The notes under the pieces were generated by a model. It was not told the DNA's origin. It was given only the letters and a program-made list of their open reading frames with translations, and did not search any database. From Erwinia sp. S63 (GTDB taxonomy: Bacteria > Pseudomonadota > Gammaproteobacteria > Enterobacterales > Enterobacteriaceae): DNA of 64,000 bases. The translations under genes and the position numbers were made by a program. The stretch's first letter is position 1. Every line of letters begins with the position of its first letter. Where the stretch lies: NCBI RefSeq assembly GCF_016625195.1, contig NZ_JACVUP010000013.1:140902-204901 (forward strand), given 5' to 3'. This document shows, one piece after another, positions 56,173 through 63,542 of the stretch.

Positions 56173-56883
56173 CTAGCGGAAGAACACCCGGTTGCGGCCG
56201 TGGTTTTTGGCATCGTACAGCGCGGCATCGGCGTTGTTATACAGGGTTTCGAAATCGGAACCCGGCTTGCCATAGCTGACGCCGAGGCTGGCGGTAACCA
56301 GTTGACCCGGCAGCACCGCCAGCGGTGACGCATTCAGCGAGGCATGCACTGCGCCCGCGACAATCACCGCGTCCGATAAACGGTAGTGAGGCAGCAGCAC
56401 GGTAAACTCTTCCCCGCCAATACGGCCAATGCTGGCATCTTCCGGGCAGTGGCTTTGAATACGCGACACCAGACCACAAATCACCTTATCGCCCATCGGA
56501 TGACCGAACTCATCGTTGATCTTCTTGAAGTGATCAATATCGAGGATGATCAGCGCCGCCGGGCCATTGCTCAACGTATTAGTAATACGCTGAATGATGG
56601 CACCGCGGTTCCAGACAGCGGTAAGGGGATCGTGGCTGGCTTTGTATTCCAGCTCCTGAGCCAGTTGATGCAGCTGCTCATTGACGCGGTTCAGCTCGCG
56701 TTCAGCGCGGTCACTGCGTGAGATCATGCGATAGGTCTCACGCATCAGGCGCTGATAGTGGCGATTAACGTTCAGCAAGGCATCACGATAATCGTCTGCA
56801 CTGAGCGAGGTCTGAGCCGCCACATCCTGAGCGCGCGTTAGCACCTCGCTCTCTTCGCGGAACAGCTCATTCAGGTCCATCAT
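56173..56883 (-). CDS. siaD: SiaD-like diguanylate cyclase
   Basis: A 236-residue soluble diguanylate cyclase. The N-terminal 75 residues form a helical stalk/coiled coil (ERELNRVNEQLHQLAQELEYKA), followed by a GGDEF domain with the signature GGEEF (RIGGEEFTVLLPHY). The RxxD inhibitory site is absent (CPED at that position). It is the last gene of the operon, overlapping siaC by 4 bp. In Pseudomonas, SiaD binds unphosphorylated SiaC through its stalk and is thereby activated; the same layout here supports the name. Confidence 0.85.
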   Translation of the reverse strand: MMDLNELFREESEVLTRAQDVAAQTSLSADDYRDALLNVNRHYQRLMRETYRMISRSDRAERELNRVNEQLHQLAQELEYKASHDPLTAVWNRGAIIQRITNTLSNGPAALIILDIDHFKKINDEFGHPMGDKVICGLVSRIQSHCPEDASIGRIGGEEFTVLLPHYRLSDAVIVAGAVHASLNASPLAVLPGQLVTASLGVSYGKPGSDFETLYNNADAALYDAKNHGRNRVFFR

Positions 56884-57266
56884 GAGGCCATTTCCGCTCG
56901 CAGATTCACCTGCAGATCGGTAAAGTCCAGCGCCAGTTCCTGACCGAACTCTTCAGACACATCATCTTCTTCATCAAAGAACCAGTTGAGTTCAACCGTC
57001 TGGCCTTTTTGCGCCAGCTGATTAAACAGATCAAACAGGCTAAACAGCATTTTGGTGCTGGAGCTGTTGAAATAACGCAGGGCGATATTGGCTTCAATCT
57101 GGCCGCTTTGTGCGGGCTGCCAGCTTTCCAGCGCATCCAGCAACGGGCGATAAAAGGCGGCAGCGTTTTCCGGCCAGGATTCTCCGCGCAGGGAGAACTG
57201 GCCAGCGTCGAAGTCAAAATTGACCTCAGGCGTGCTTTCTGTGGCAGCAATAACAAGGTTTTGCAT
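56880..57266 (-). CDS. siaC: SiaC-like phosphorylation-switch partner (DUF1987)
   Basis: A 128-residue DUF1987 protein. The target region reads FNSSSTKMLFSLFDLFNQL with Thr71, corresponding to the threonine phosphorylated in Pseudomonas SiaC (Thr68). Unphosphorylated SiaC activates SiaD. The start at 57266 (MQNLVIAATES) fits the family; the longer frame from 57374 overlaps siaB and was rejected. It starts 7 bp after siaB and overlaps siaD by 4 bp. Confidence 0.87.
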   Translation of the reverse strand: MQNLVIAATESTPEVNFDFDAGQFSLRGESWPENAAAFYRPLLDALESWQPAQSGQIEANIALRYFNSSSTKMLFSLFDLFNQLAQKGQTVELNWFFDEEDDVSEEFGQELALDFTDLQVNLRAEMAS

Positions 57267-57273
57267 AAACAAT

Positions 57274-57825
57274 TCAATCCTGGTGAATGGTGGCTTTGAG
57301 CCAAAACGTGGCGTAACCACTGGACTCCAGCGGACGCAGTTCATACTCCAGCGGTTCACTGACATCGCGGGCAAGCGTCAGTAATCCTATGTTGGCCCCT
57401 TTGCTTGTGGCAGGGCTCTCTGCTCGCAGACCTACGCGGTAAGCCTGTTTGATCTCTTCATTGCTCATGGTGCGCAGCAAATCCAGCCAGTAACGCAGCT
57501 GCTCACAGGCGACTTCATCCACCTGATTGCTGCTCTCCAGCACGTAGTTGTCGCCATCTACGCGCAGAGTGACGGTGCCAAAGCGGAAATCCTGCTCGGC
57601 GTGGCTCATGACGCGGCTATCCTGCGAATAACGCAGGATGTTCTGTACGATTTCAACAAAGCTGGAGAACAAGCGGCGGCGTACTTTGACCGGCGCCTGC
57701 TGGTTCTCCAGAAAGACCTTAATCACCTCGCCCATGGCGGTGATGTTCTGCGGCGAGAAGAAGCCAGTATAGTGCAACGCCACGCTTTCTGGTGGAACGC
57801 GGCTAAGGGTTGAACCTGAGTTCAT
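57274..57825 (-). CDS. siaB: SiaB-like protein kinase
   Basis: A 183-residue protein of the SiaB family, kinases that phosphorylate SiaC. It has GHKL-like ATPase features: VEIVQNILRYSQDSR (N-box-like, with the key Glu and Asn) and a C-terminal glycine-bearing segment GANIGLLTLARDVSEPLEY. The start at 57825 (MNSGSTLSRVPPESVALHYTGFFS) was chosen because the longer frame overlaps the phosphatase gene by over 70 bp. It lies 10 bp after the phosphatase gene. Confidence 0.85.
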   Translation of the reverse strand: MNSGSTLSRVPPESVALHYTGFFSPQNITAMGEVIKVFLENQQAPVKVRRRLFSSFVEIVQNILRYSQDSRVMSHAEQDFRFGTVTLRVDGDNYVLESSNQVDEVACEQLRYWLDLLRTMSNEEIKQAYRVGLRAESPATSKGANIGLLTLARDVSEPLEYELRPLESSGYATFWLKATIHQD

Positions 57826-57835
57826 ATGGTGCTCA

Positions 57836-59059
57836 TTAATAACGGAAGCCAAACCAGGTGACGTCATCGCGTCGCGGCTGGTTGCCTTGCCAGTTGAGAA
57901 ATTCCCGCTCAAAGGTCGCTGACAGCTCGGTCATCGGCAGGGTTTGATATTGAGTTACCAGCGTCTGAATGCGCTTTTTGCCAAACATAATATGGCGTTC
58001 ACCGCCGGGCTGATCGGTCACGCCATCGGTCATCACCAACAACATATCGCCGGGATGCAGCGTGCGTTGGTGTTCTGGCCAGATGTAATCCTGCGGCGTA
58101 TCGGTGTAACCCACACCGACGCGATCTGCCTTCAGCGATTCCGCTTCGCCTGTGGCTGGATGCAACAGCGCATGCATACGTGCGCTGGACCAGCTGAGTT
58201 GATGTTGGTCGGTATCAAGGCGCAGCGCGATGGCATCACAGCCGTCATTGGAGAGCGACGTTTGCTGCGTGGCATTGAGCTGCCCAAGGGTTTGTTTAAT
58301 ATGACGATTCAGTGATTGCAGCAGATCGGACGGTGCCCGACGATTCTTCTGCAGCGCGTTTTCCAGCGCGGATTGCAGGATCACCGTCATAAAGGCACCC
58401 GGAATGCCGTGGCCGGTGCAGTCGGCAATCAATGCCAGCCAGCCGTGTTCATCCTGATGGAATGCATAATAGTCGCCGCCCACACCATCGCGCGGCTGCC
58501 AGTGCAGGCACCAGTCATTGAGCTGCTGGGCCATTTGCTGTTTTGAGCGATCAAGCATCGCGTCCTGAATCACGCGCGCATAATCGATACTCTGCAAAAT
58601 TTGTTGATGCTGCTGCGCCTGCAAATCGGAGACGGTGCGGATCAAATCGATCCCCAAACCGATACCAATATAGCGGCCTTGTTCGGTCAGAATAAAACCG
58701 TCGGTGACCGATTTGTCACCGGTTGCCACCACCTGATGTGCCACCTGGTCCAGCTCGGTATCGGCATCAATCACCAGCGGCTCTTTATCCATAAAAGCGA
58801 TACAGCTTTTGCGGTCATAGAGTTCGCGGAAGAAGGGGCGCGTCATCTGTGACAGGAAGATATGGCGGTTAATCATGCCGAATGGCGTACCGTTCTCGAT
58901 CACTGGCAAACCGATCAAATCTTTATGTTCGGTAAACAGAGCCATGACCGCTGTGTTGTCCATGGCTGGACTAACAAACGGCACCTCAATGCACAGCGAA
59001 CGCGCACGGGAACGGCTCGACAGGGAGTTTAATCCTGCGCGTAAATCAGGCAGCTGCAT
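57836..59059 (-). CDS. CBS-pair SpoIIE phosphatase (SiaA-like, soluble variant)
   Basis: A 407-residue protein with no membrane segment. Residues about 20-150 look like a pair of CBS domains (DLIGLPVIENGTPFGMINRHIFL and VTDGFILTEQGRYIGIGLGIDLI), followed by a linker helix and a PP2C/SpoIIE domain (about 190-405) with metal-binding motifs GVGGDYYAF, LIADCTGHGIPGAFMT, LLVMTDGVTD and RRDDVTWFGF. In Pseudomonas, SiaA is a membrane-bound HAMP-SpoIIE phosphatase that dephosphorylates SiaC. Here the input would be a cytoplasmic ligand, probably a nucleotide. It is the first gene of the four-gene operon. Confidence 0.83.
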   Translation of the reverse strand: MQLPDLRAGLNSLSSRSRARSLCIEVPFVSPAMDNTAVMALFTEHKDLIGLPVIENGTPFGMINRHIFLSQMTRPFFRELYDRKSCIAFMDKEPLVIDADTELDQVAHQVVATGDKSVTDGFILTEQGRYIGIGLGIDLIRTVSDLQAQQHQQILQSIDYARVIQDAMLDRSKQQMAQQLNDWCLHWQPRDGVGGDYYAFHQDEHGWLALIADCTGHGIPGAFMTVILQSALENALQKNRRAPSDLLQSLNRHIKQTLGQLNATQQTSLSNDGCDAIALRLDTDQHQLSWSSARMHALLHPATGEAESLKADRVGVGYTDTPQDYIWPEHQRTLHPGDMLLVMTDGVTDQPGGERHIMFGKKRIQTLVTQYQTLPMTELSATFEREFLNWQGNQPRRDDVTWFGFRY

Positions 59060-59161
59060 AAGAATTATTCTGGCATTGATTAGGATTTATCCTAGATTAC
59101 TGCACTGCCATGACAGTTTTATGTCACAGCAGTGCAATAGAAGAAGAGAAAACAGGAAAAA

Positions 59162-60484
59162 TTACTCTTCTTTCAAGGCTTCAGCCACATGACTGATGGC
59201 GCGCACCACTTCGCTGGAGCTACCGCGGATCTCAGAGATCACGCCGCCCGCCTCTTTGGCTAACACGACACCATGATCGGCACGTTTCAGGTTCGATTCG
59301 ATGCCTTTTAACGCTTTTTCGGCGAGAGTGTGGTTGTGCTGAACCATATTCTCGATCTCGGTCGTCGCGCGGTTGATGTTTGCCGCCAACGTGCGCACCT
59401 CGTTCGCGACCACGGCAAAACTGCGACCGTGCTGACCCGCTCGCGCGGCTTCCACCGCGGCATTGAGTGCCAGCAGATTAGTCTGATCGGCAATGCGGCG
59501 GATGCTCTCGACAATCGCACCTATGCGGTCGGAGGATTCGCTGAGGTTACTGATATCGCCGGAAATGCCGTGCAGCTCGCCCGCCAGTTCATTGATGGTT
59601 TGCACACTGTTTTCAATCACCGTGGCACCAAGGCGCGTGCTCTCGCTGGTTTGCAGCGCGGTTTGATAAGCCTGCTGTGCCGCCTCGCGTTCCAGATGGT
59701 TCTTCTCCACCTGCGCAGTGACATCGGTGGCGAATTTCACCACTTTGTACAGTTCGCCGGCTTCGTTGAACACCGGGTTGTAAGTGGCGCGCAACCACAC
59801 GGTGCGGCCTAATTTGTTCACGCGCTCAAACTGGCCGGAGATAAATTCGCCCTGATTCAGCTTATGCCAGAAGCGGCGATACTCGTCACTGTTGCGCATC
59901 TCCGGCGGGCAGAACTGGCTGTGATGGACGCCAATCACTTCATCGCTGCGATAGCCCATGGTTTTGAGGAAATTGTCATTGGTCATCAGCACTTCGCCTT
60001 TGAGGTTGAAGGCGATGACCGCCATCGAACGCTCAATCGCGGTGGTCATGGATCTCTGCTCTTGCGCATCAATAATGCGTGCGGTGATATCACTCGCCAG
60101 CTTAACGATTTTGATGACCCGACCGCTGCGATCCTGCACCGGCACATAGTTAGCCTCCAGCCAGATAGGGCGGCTATGCTTTGCTACACGCAGGAATTTA
60201 TCACTGAAGCCTTCGCCCCGGTTCAGGCGGCGCCAGAAATCGCGATATTGAGGTGAGTGAATCAGATCGGCGGTGCAGAACATGCTGTGGTGCTGGCCGA
60301 CAATCTCCTTCAGCGTGTATCCCATGCGCTCAAGAAACAGATCGTTGGCGGTGAGAATGTTGCCTTCCGGCGTGAATTCGACCATTGCAATCGCATCCTG
60401 CAGCGAACTAAGCGTGGCGCTGCTGTGACTGCGTTTTTGCCACGCCAGGCGTGACAGTATTCCCGATGTAATAGTGCTAAACAT
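59162..60484 (-). CDS. BdlA-like PAS-PAS chemoreceptor
   Basis: A 440-residue soluble methyl-accepting-type receptor with two PAS domains (about 25-140 and 148-260) and a shortened signalling domain (about 290-440). The hairpin tip contains [38 protein letters not shown], the conserved MCP core. There is no membrane segment. Domain order, length and lack of membrane helices match BdlA of Pseudomonas aeruginosa, which links c-di-GMP to biofilm dispersal. It lies 102 bp upstream of the Sia-like operon on the same strand. Confidence 0.85.
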   Translation of the reverse strand: MFSTITSGILSRLAWQKRSHSSATLSSLQDAIAMVEFTPEGNILTANDLFLERMGYTLKEIVGQHHSMFCTADLIHSPQYRDFWRRLNRGEGFSDKFLRVAKHSRPIWLEANYVPVQDRSGRVIKIVKLASDITARIIDAQEQRSMTTAIERSMAVIAFNLKGEVLMTNDNFLKTMGYRSDEVIGVHHSQFCPPEMRNSDEYRRFWHKLNQGEFISGQFERVNKLGRTVWLRATYNPVFNEAGELYKVVKFATDVTAQVEKNHLEREAAQQAYQTALQTSESTRLGATVIENSVQTINELAGELHGISGDISNLSESSDRIGAIVESIRRIADQTNLLALNAAVEAARAGQHGRSFAVVANEVRTLAANINRATTEIENMVQHNHTLAEKALKGIESNLKRADHGVVLAKEAGGVISEIRGSSSEVVRAISHVAEALKEE

Positions 60485-60678
60485 GGTGGACCTTATAATT
60501 GGTATTTGTCGTCACATCGGTTATCGGCGGGTGCGGTTAAAAATTCACCATTAAAGTTGGTAGTTGCATAAATTTTTTACCGGATGGTCTGAAGGTTGCT
60601 GTAAAAGCCAGCAGTCAGCGGATTTTTGCTGAAAAGCGTTTGACGGTGCGGCCTGAGTAGGGTTTAATGCGCCCCGTT
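60485..60678. other. Promoter regions of the receptor gene and tRNA-Phe
   Basis: A 194-bp spacer between the minus-strand receptor gene and the plus-strand tRNA. It should contain both promoters. I see no other feature. Confidence 0.5.
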
Positions 60679-60754
60679 GCCCGGATAGCTCAGTCGGTAG
60701 AGCAGGGGATTGAAAATCCCCGTGTCCGTGGTTCGATTCCGCGTCCGGGCACCA
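60679..60754 (+). tRNA. tRNA-Phe (GAA)
   Basis: A 76-nt cloverleaf including the encoded CCA. The acceptor arms gcccgga/tccgggc pair; the D-arm is gctc..gagc, the anticodon stem ggggattgaaaatcccc gives anticodon GAA, and the T-arm is ccgtggttcgattccgcg-like. tRNA-Phe genes (pheU/pheV) are common integration sites for SPI-7/PAGI-type ICEs, and ICE-derived genes follow immediately. Confidence 0.98.
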
Positions 60755-60762
60755 ACATTCTG

Positions 60763-60790
60763 AAAACCCAGCCTTTATGGCTGGGTTTTT
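60763..60790 (+). terminator. Intrinsic terminator of tRNA-Phe
   Basis: The stem aaaacccagcc/ggctgggttttt lies 8 bp after the tRNA. Confidence 0.88.
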
Positions 60791-60860
60791 GCTTTTCTAA
60801 GCCTGCGATAAATCTTTACCCATAAATCCATTAACAATCGTCCATTTCAACCTCCGCGCT

Positions 60861-61151
60861 TTAATGATGCACAGATTTTTCCTCCCCCGTTCGCAGCACA
60901 ACCAATTGATAATCTGCCCTTATCCAGATGCAGACGATCAGTAAAGCCACAGAACGGATAACAAATCGGGCAAGCGCGGCATCCCTGACTTTGGTATTTG
61001 CCCAGCCGTGCCAGACATCCATCGCCGCCCAAGCTGCCCAGAGAAACAGCACACACAGTAGTAGCCCAACGGACACCAGATACAGAACGCTAATATCGAT
61101 GTTGCCGGATGCCGTTTTAAACGCGTTGATCTGCGCGGCAGTCATCGCCAT
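60861..61151 (-). CDS. ICE protein of the TIGR03758 family
   Basis: A 96-residue protein with two membrane helices (VLYLVSVGLLLCVLFLWAAWAAMDVW and ARFVIRSVALLIVCIWI). The start MAMTAAQINAFKTASG and the helix pattern match the TIGR03758 conjugative-element family, a membrane component of the G-type (GI-like) type IV secretion system. The gene appears full-length. It overlaps the RAQPRD gene upstream by 10 bp, as in ICEs; the next genes of the set are gone. Confidence 0.82.
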   Translation of the reverse strand: MAMTAAQINAFKTASGNIDISVLYLVSVGLLLCVLFLWAAWAAMDVWHGWANTKVRDAALARFVIRSVALLIVCIWIRADYQLVVLRTGEEKSVHH

Positions 61152-61484
61152 AGCGGACGGCCTCGCGTGTAATCGCCGCTGACCTTGCCGTAATCCAGCG
61201 GCTGCGCACGTGAAGGCTGCGTGTAGCGGTCGATTCCGGCACGCATGGTGTTAAGGTCTTCGTTGGCTTTCTTGTAATCGAACAGGTAACGGCGGCGGTT
61301 ATTTGGGATCGGACTGGGCGGCGACAGTGCGGGCGCGATCGAGGGAGAGCTGGACTTGATCGAGTAGGCGTTGAGTGGTGGCGAGTTCGTCGAGCTCACT
61401 TGCATTAACAGCGGAGACAACAAGAAGAGAAAATGAAATAATAAAGAATTTAACGTATCTCTTTCTTCTACTCAGCTTGTTCAT
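61142..61484 (-). pseudogene. RAQPRD-family ICE gene with a frameshift
   Basis: The first part (from the ATG at 61484: MNKLSRRKRYVKFFIISFSL, a signal peptide, then ELDELATTQRLLDQVQLSLDRAR) ends at a stop at 61299-61301. The expected continuation NNRRRYLFDYKKANEDLNTMRAGIDRY is encoded in the next frame down to 61142. One extra T on the plus strand in the run 61302-61304 explains the break. The hallmark RAQPRD motif reads RAQPLD. A sequencing error is possible, but neighbouring decay supports a real mutation. Confidence 0.82.
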
Positions 61485-61588
61485 GTTATAAACCTCATAA
61501 ATAGCATCTGGAAGTGAATGCTTATAACGCGCAAAAATCAAATTGGCGTCTGTAAAACAATTTATCGCGAGTGAACTTTGAGGCTTTG

Positions 61589-62149
61589 ATGATTACATTA
61601 CGGAAGATATTCGCAGTGATTGGTTCTCTTGTCGGTGTTGGTGGCTTGGTATTAGGCTACCTTCAATGGCAATATCCAAATACAGTATTATTCCATGGTA
61701 GATATGATATGAATGGGATTTGGTCCTTTGAATACCAATATCCTGTGAGCAATGGTATCGTTCATTTAAAGGGCAAGGCACATTATTTTTCAAATGGGAA
61801 ATATAATGTCACTGGTACAATGGAGATTGTAGGAGGCCTGAAAAAAAGCGAGATTTACTTGAAATATAGTATGGATGGCGCAGGTGAATGGACTATAAAC
61901 GACAATGATTTAATCACCACATTAAATAGCTTTATAACTTCACCAGTTAAGTCAATGAGCAATGGAATTGAGAACGATATTTACACGGATGCGAAATTAC
62001 TCGGTATAATTTTAGAAACCCCTCAGGATAAGATGCCAATCGGGAAATCCCAGCTTTATGAAATCATTAGTTCAAATGGCGATCAATTGGAATTGAAAAC
62101 TGATGGAATATGTGGTGATTTTAGCTTTATAATAAATAAAGTTAAGTAA
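61589..62149 (+). CDS. Orphan membrane-anchored protein in the island
   Basis: A 186-residue protein with one N-terminal membrane helix (VIGSLVGVGGLVLGYLQW, about 9-27) and a C-terminal domain rich in beta-strand patterns (MNGIWSFEYQYPVSNGIVHLKGKAHYFSNGKYNVTGTMEIVG). I do not recognise a family. The start at 61589 has tgagg upstream; the GTG at 61571 is less likely. The gene is AT-rich and lies on the opposite strand to the ICE relics, where transfer genes would be expected, so it is probably later cargo. Confidence 0.65.
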   Translation: MITLRKIFAVIGSLVGVGGLVLGYLQWQYPNTVLFHGRYDMNGIWSFEYQYPVSNGIVHLKGKAHYFSNGKYNVTGTMEIVGGLKKSEIYLKYSMDGAGEWTINDNDLITTLNSFITSPVKSMSNGIENDIYTDAKLLGIILETPQDKMPIGKSQLYEIISSNGDQLELKTDGICGDFSFIINKVK

Positions 62150-62379
62150 GGGGAATAATAAGGGAACAGCGCATCTTTAATCTGGTTCTCCTATTTTAAA
62201 GGCAAGGAAGCTTAGAAGCCATTGAGCATTAAATTACTTTCTAATACGGCTACGCAGACTGGCTACTGACAATAGCGCACCAAGCCGAACTTTGTACGCT
62301 GTCATGCAGATTACAATACAGCTGCAATTTCCGCAGATGCTATGCCGAATACAAGAGCTGCAGGCGATAAAAACCTGAA
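62150..62379. other. Spacer without a recognisable gene in the island
   Basis: About 230 bp between the orphan gene and the ICE relics. No open reading frame or hairpin that I can support. Confidence 0.4.
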
Positions 62380-62484
62380 TTAAGCTGTAGGACGCTCATT
62401 CCAAGCATCAGTATATTGAATATTGCCATCCACAATACGCAAGGTGATCTTCTCATACTGACGCTTTCCGTATGGTTCAGTTTG
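62380..62484 (-). pseudogene. C-terminal fragment of an unidentified gene
   Basis: A 34-codon open stretch ends QYEKITLRIVDGNIQYTDAW before NERPTA and a stop at 62380-62382. It has the look of the tail of a real protein (no start, preceded by a stop two codons upstream). I cannot identify it. It is on the strand of the ICE relics. Confidence 0.35.
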
Positions 62485-62533
62485 TCATTGGCCGCCAGTT
62501 TAACGAAACGTCATACTGCAGAGCGACTTTCTG

Positions 62534-62626
62534 TTAACCCGGCGGCACGCTTTGCATGCTGGTTGATGCCCCAGAGCTGGCGGCAATCAGGAACAACGCT
62601 GTGATTAGAATGCTGCGATATGCCAT
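62534..62626 (-). pseudogene. Start of an ICE lytic transglycosylase gene, broken by a stop codon
   Basis: The reading frame gives a signal peptide, MAYRSILITALFLIAASSGA, then STSMQSVPPG and a TAA at 62534-62536. In intact ICE transglycosylases VPPG is followed by Y and a QxVAxxYxV-like segment; here the codons after the stop read QKVALQYDV. So a tyrosine codon has become TAA. The rest of the gene is missing. It overlaps the end of the TIGR03759 gene by 22 bp, as expected for the cluster. Confidence 0.7.
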
Positions 62627-63114
62627 CCGTTTTCCCCCTGCTGGAGAAGAACAGGCATGATGCCGTTGCCGTAGCGCATCCAGCGGCCTTCATCGTGGTT
62701 AAGTGTGATGCGCCGTTCGCGGACTTGTTCGGCGGGAATGCGATGCTGCTGCGCCAAGTTGAGGAGTTTCTGATCGCTGCCTTCACTATCGACAAGGTAA
62801 ATATCTACAGGGCGTTTATCAGCGAGAACGGCGGAGAGTCGGGCATCGCAGCGCTGGCAATCTGCTTCGCGCAAGAACAGCGCGAGACGACCACCTGAGT
62901 CATGCGCGATACATGCGGCGTTACCCATGTTAACCGGCAGCATATTAGGCATCAGGCGCTTCCACGCTTCAGCAACTTCGCGCTGGAATTTGAGCTCCTT
63001 TTCAGTGCGCTCGTACTCCTGTTTTACCCAGAGTACGGCGTCGTTGCGGGCCTCAATGCTTAAAGTGGTAATTGGATCGAGCTTGGGTGATATATAACCC
63101 CTATAATTAGTCAT
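62605..63114 (-). CDS. ICE protein of the TIGR03759 family, N-terminally shortened
   Basis: A 169-residue frame. The C-terminal 130 residues (LDPITTLSIEARND, EKELKFQREVAEAWKRLMPNMLPVN, DIYLVDSEGSDQKLLNLAQQH, RRITLNHDEGRW) match the TIGR03759 family of conjugative-element proteins. Usual members begin with a signal peptide and about 50 further residues before the LDP segment; here the frame opens MTNYRGYISPKLDP directly after AT-rich non-coding DNA. So the gene is probably truncated and non-functional. Confidence 0.75.
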   Translation of the reverse strand: MTNYRGYISPKLDPITTLSIEARNDAVLWVKQEYERTEKELKFQREVAEAWKRLMPNMLPVNMGNAACIAHDSGGRLALFLREADCQRCDARLSAVLADKRPVDIYLVDSEGSDQKLLNLAQQHRIPAEQVRERRITLNHDEGRWMRYGNGIMPVLLQQGENGWHIAAF

Positions 63115-63542
63115 TAACTCTACATATCTTAATTCTTCTGCTTGAGAAATTGTATCTATTACCTAACATTCATAATGAGATGTCTTAGAATCTATAAATG
63201 TGAGAGAGTTTACTTCATTTGGAAAAAACTTAGCAGCTGAATGACACTGAAATAAATAACATGAATTTTAATTTAAATGAAATCATGTAACCCCTTATTT
63301 TCTTAGGAAGATCACTGAGTTCTAAAATCAAGGGTGTTAGTTTTCGTATGAATGATTCACTAAAAATTGATTAGGAAAAATTAATCACGCATTCGACTTT
63401 AAGTCAAGCTATGCTGGCGACGCATTTAATAAATAACATATTTATCAATGGATTAGTGTTTCATTGTTTGATTCCCCTTGTTCTTAGCATAGAAAAAGGG
63501 TAAAAAAAATTATTCATTTATCTGCTATAAGGACGTAGTTGT
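63115..63542. other. AT-rich spacer before the ATPase gene
   Basis: About 430 bp of very AT-rich DNA with no supportable gene. It is a likely deletion junction on the left and carries the promoter of the ATPase gene on the right; aagga at 63529-63533 is the ribosome-binding site. Confidence 0.5.
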
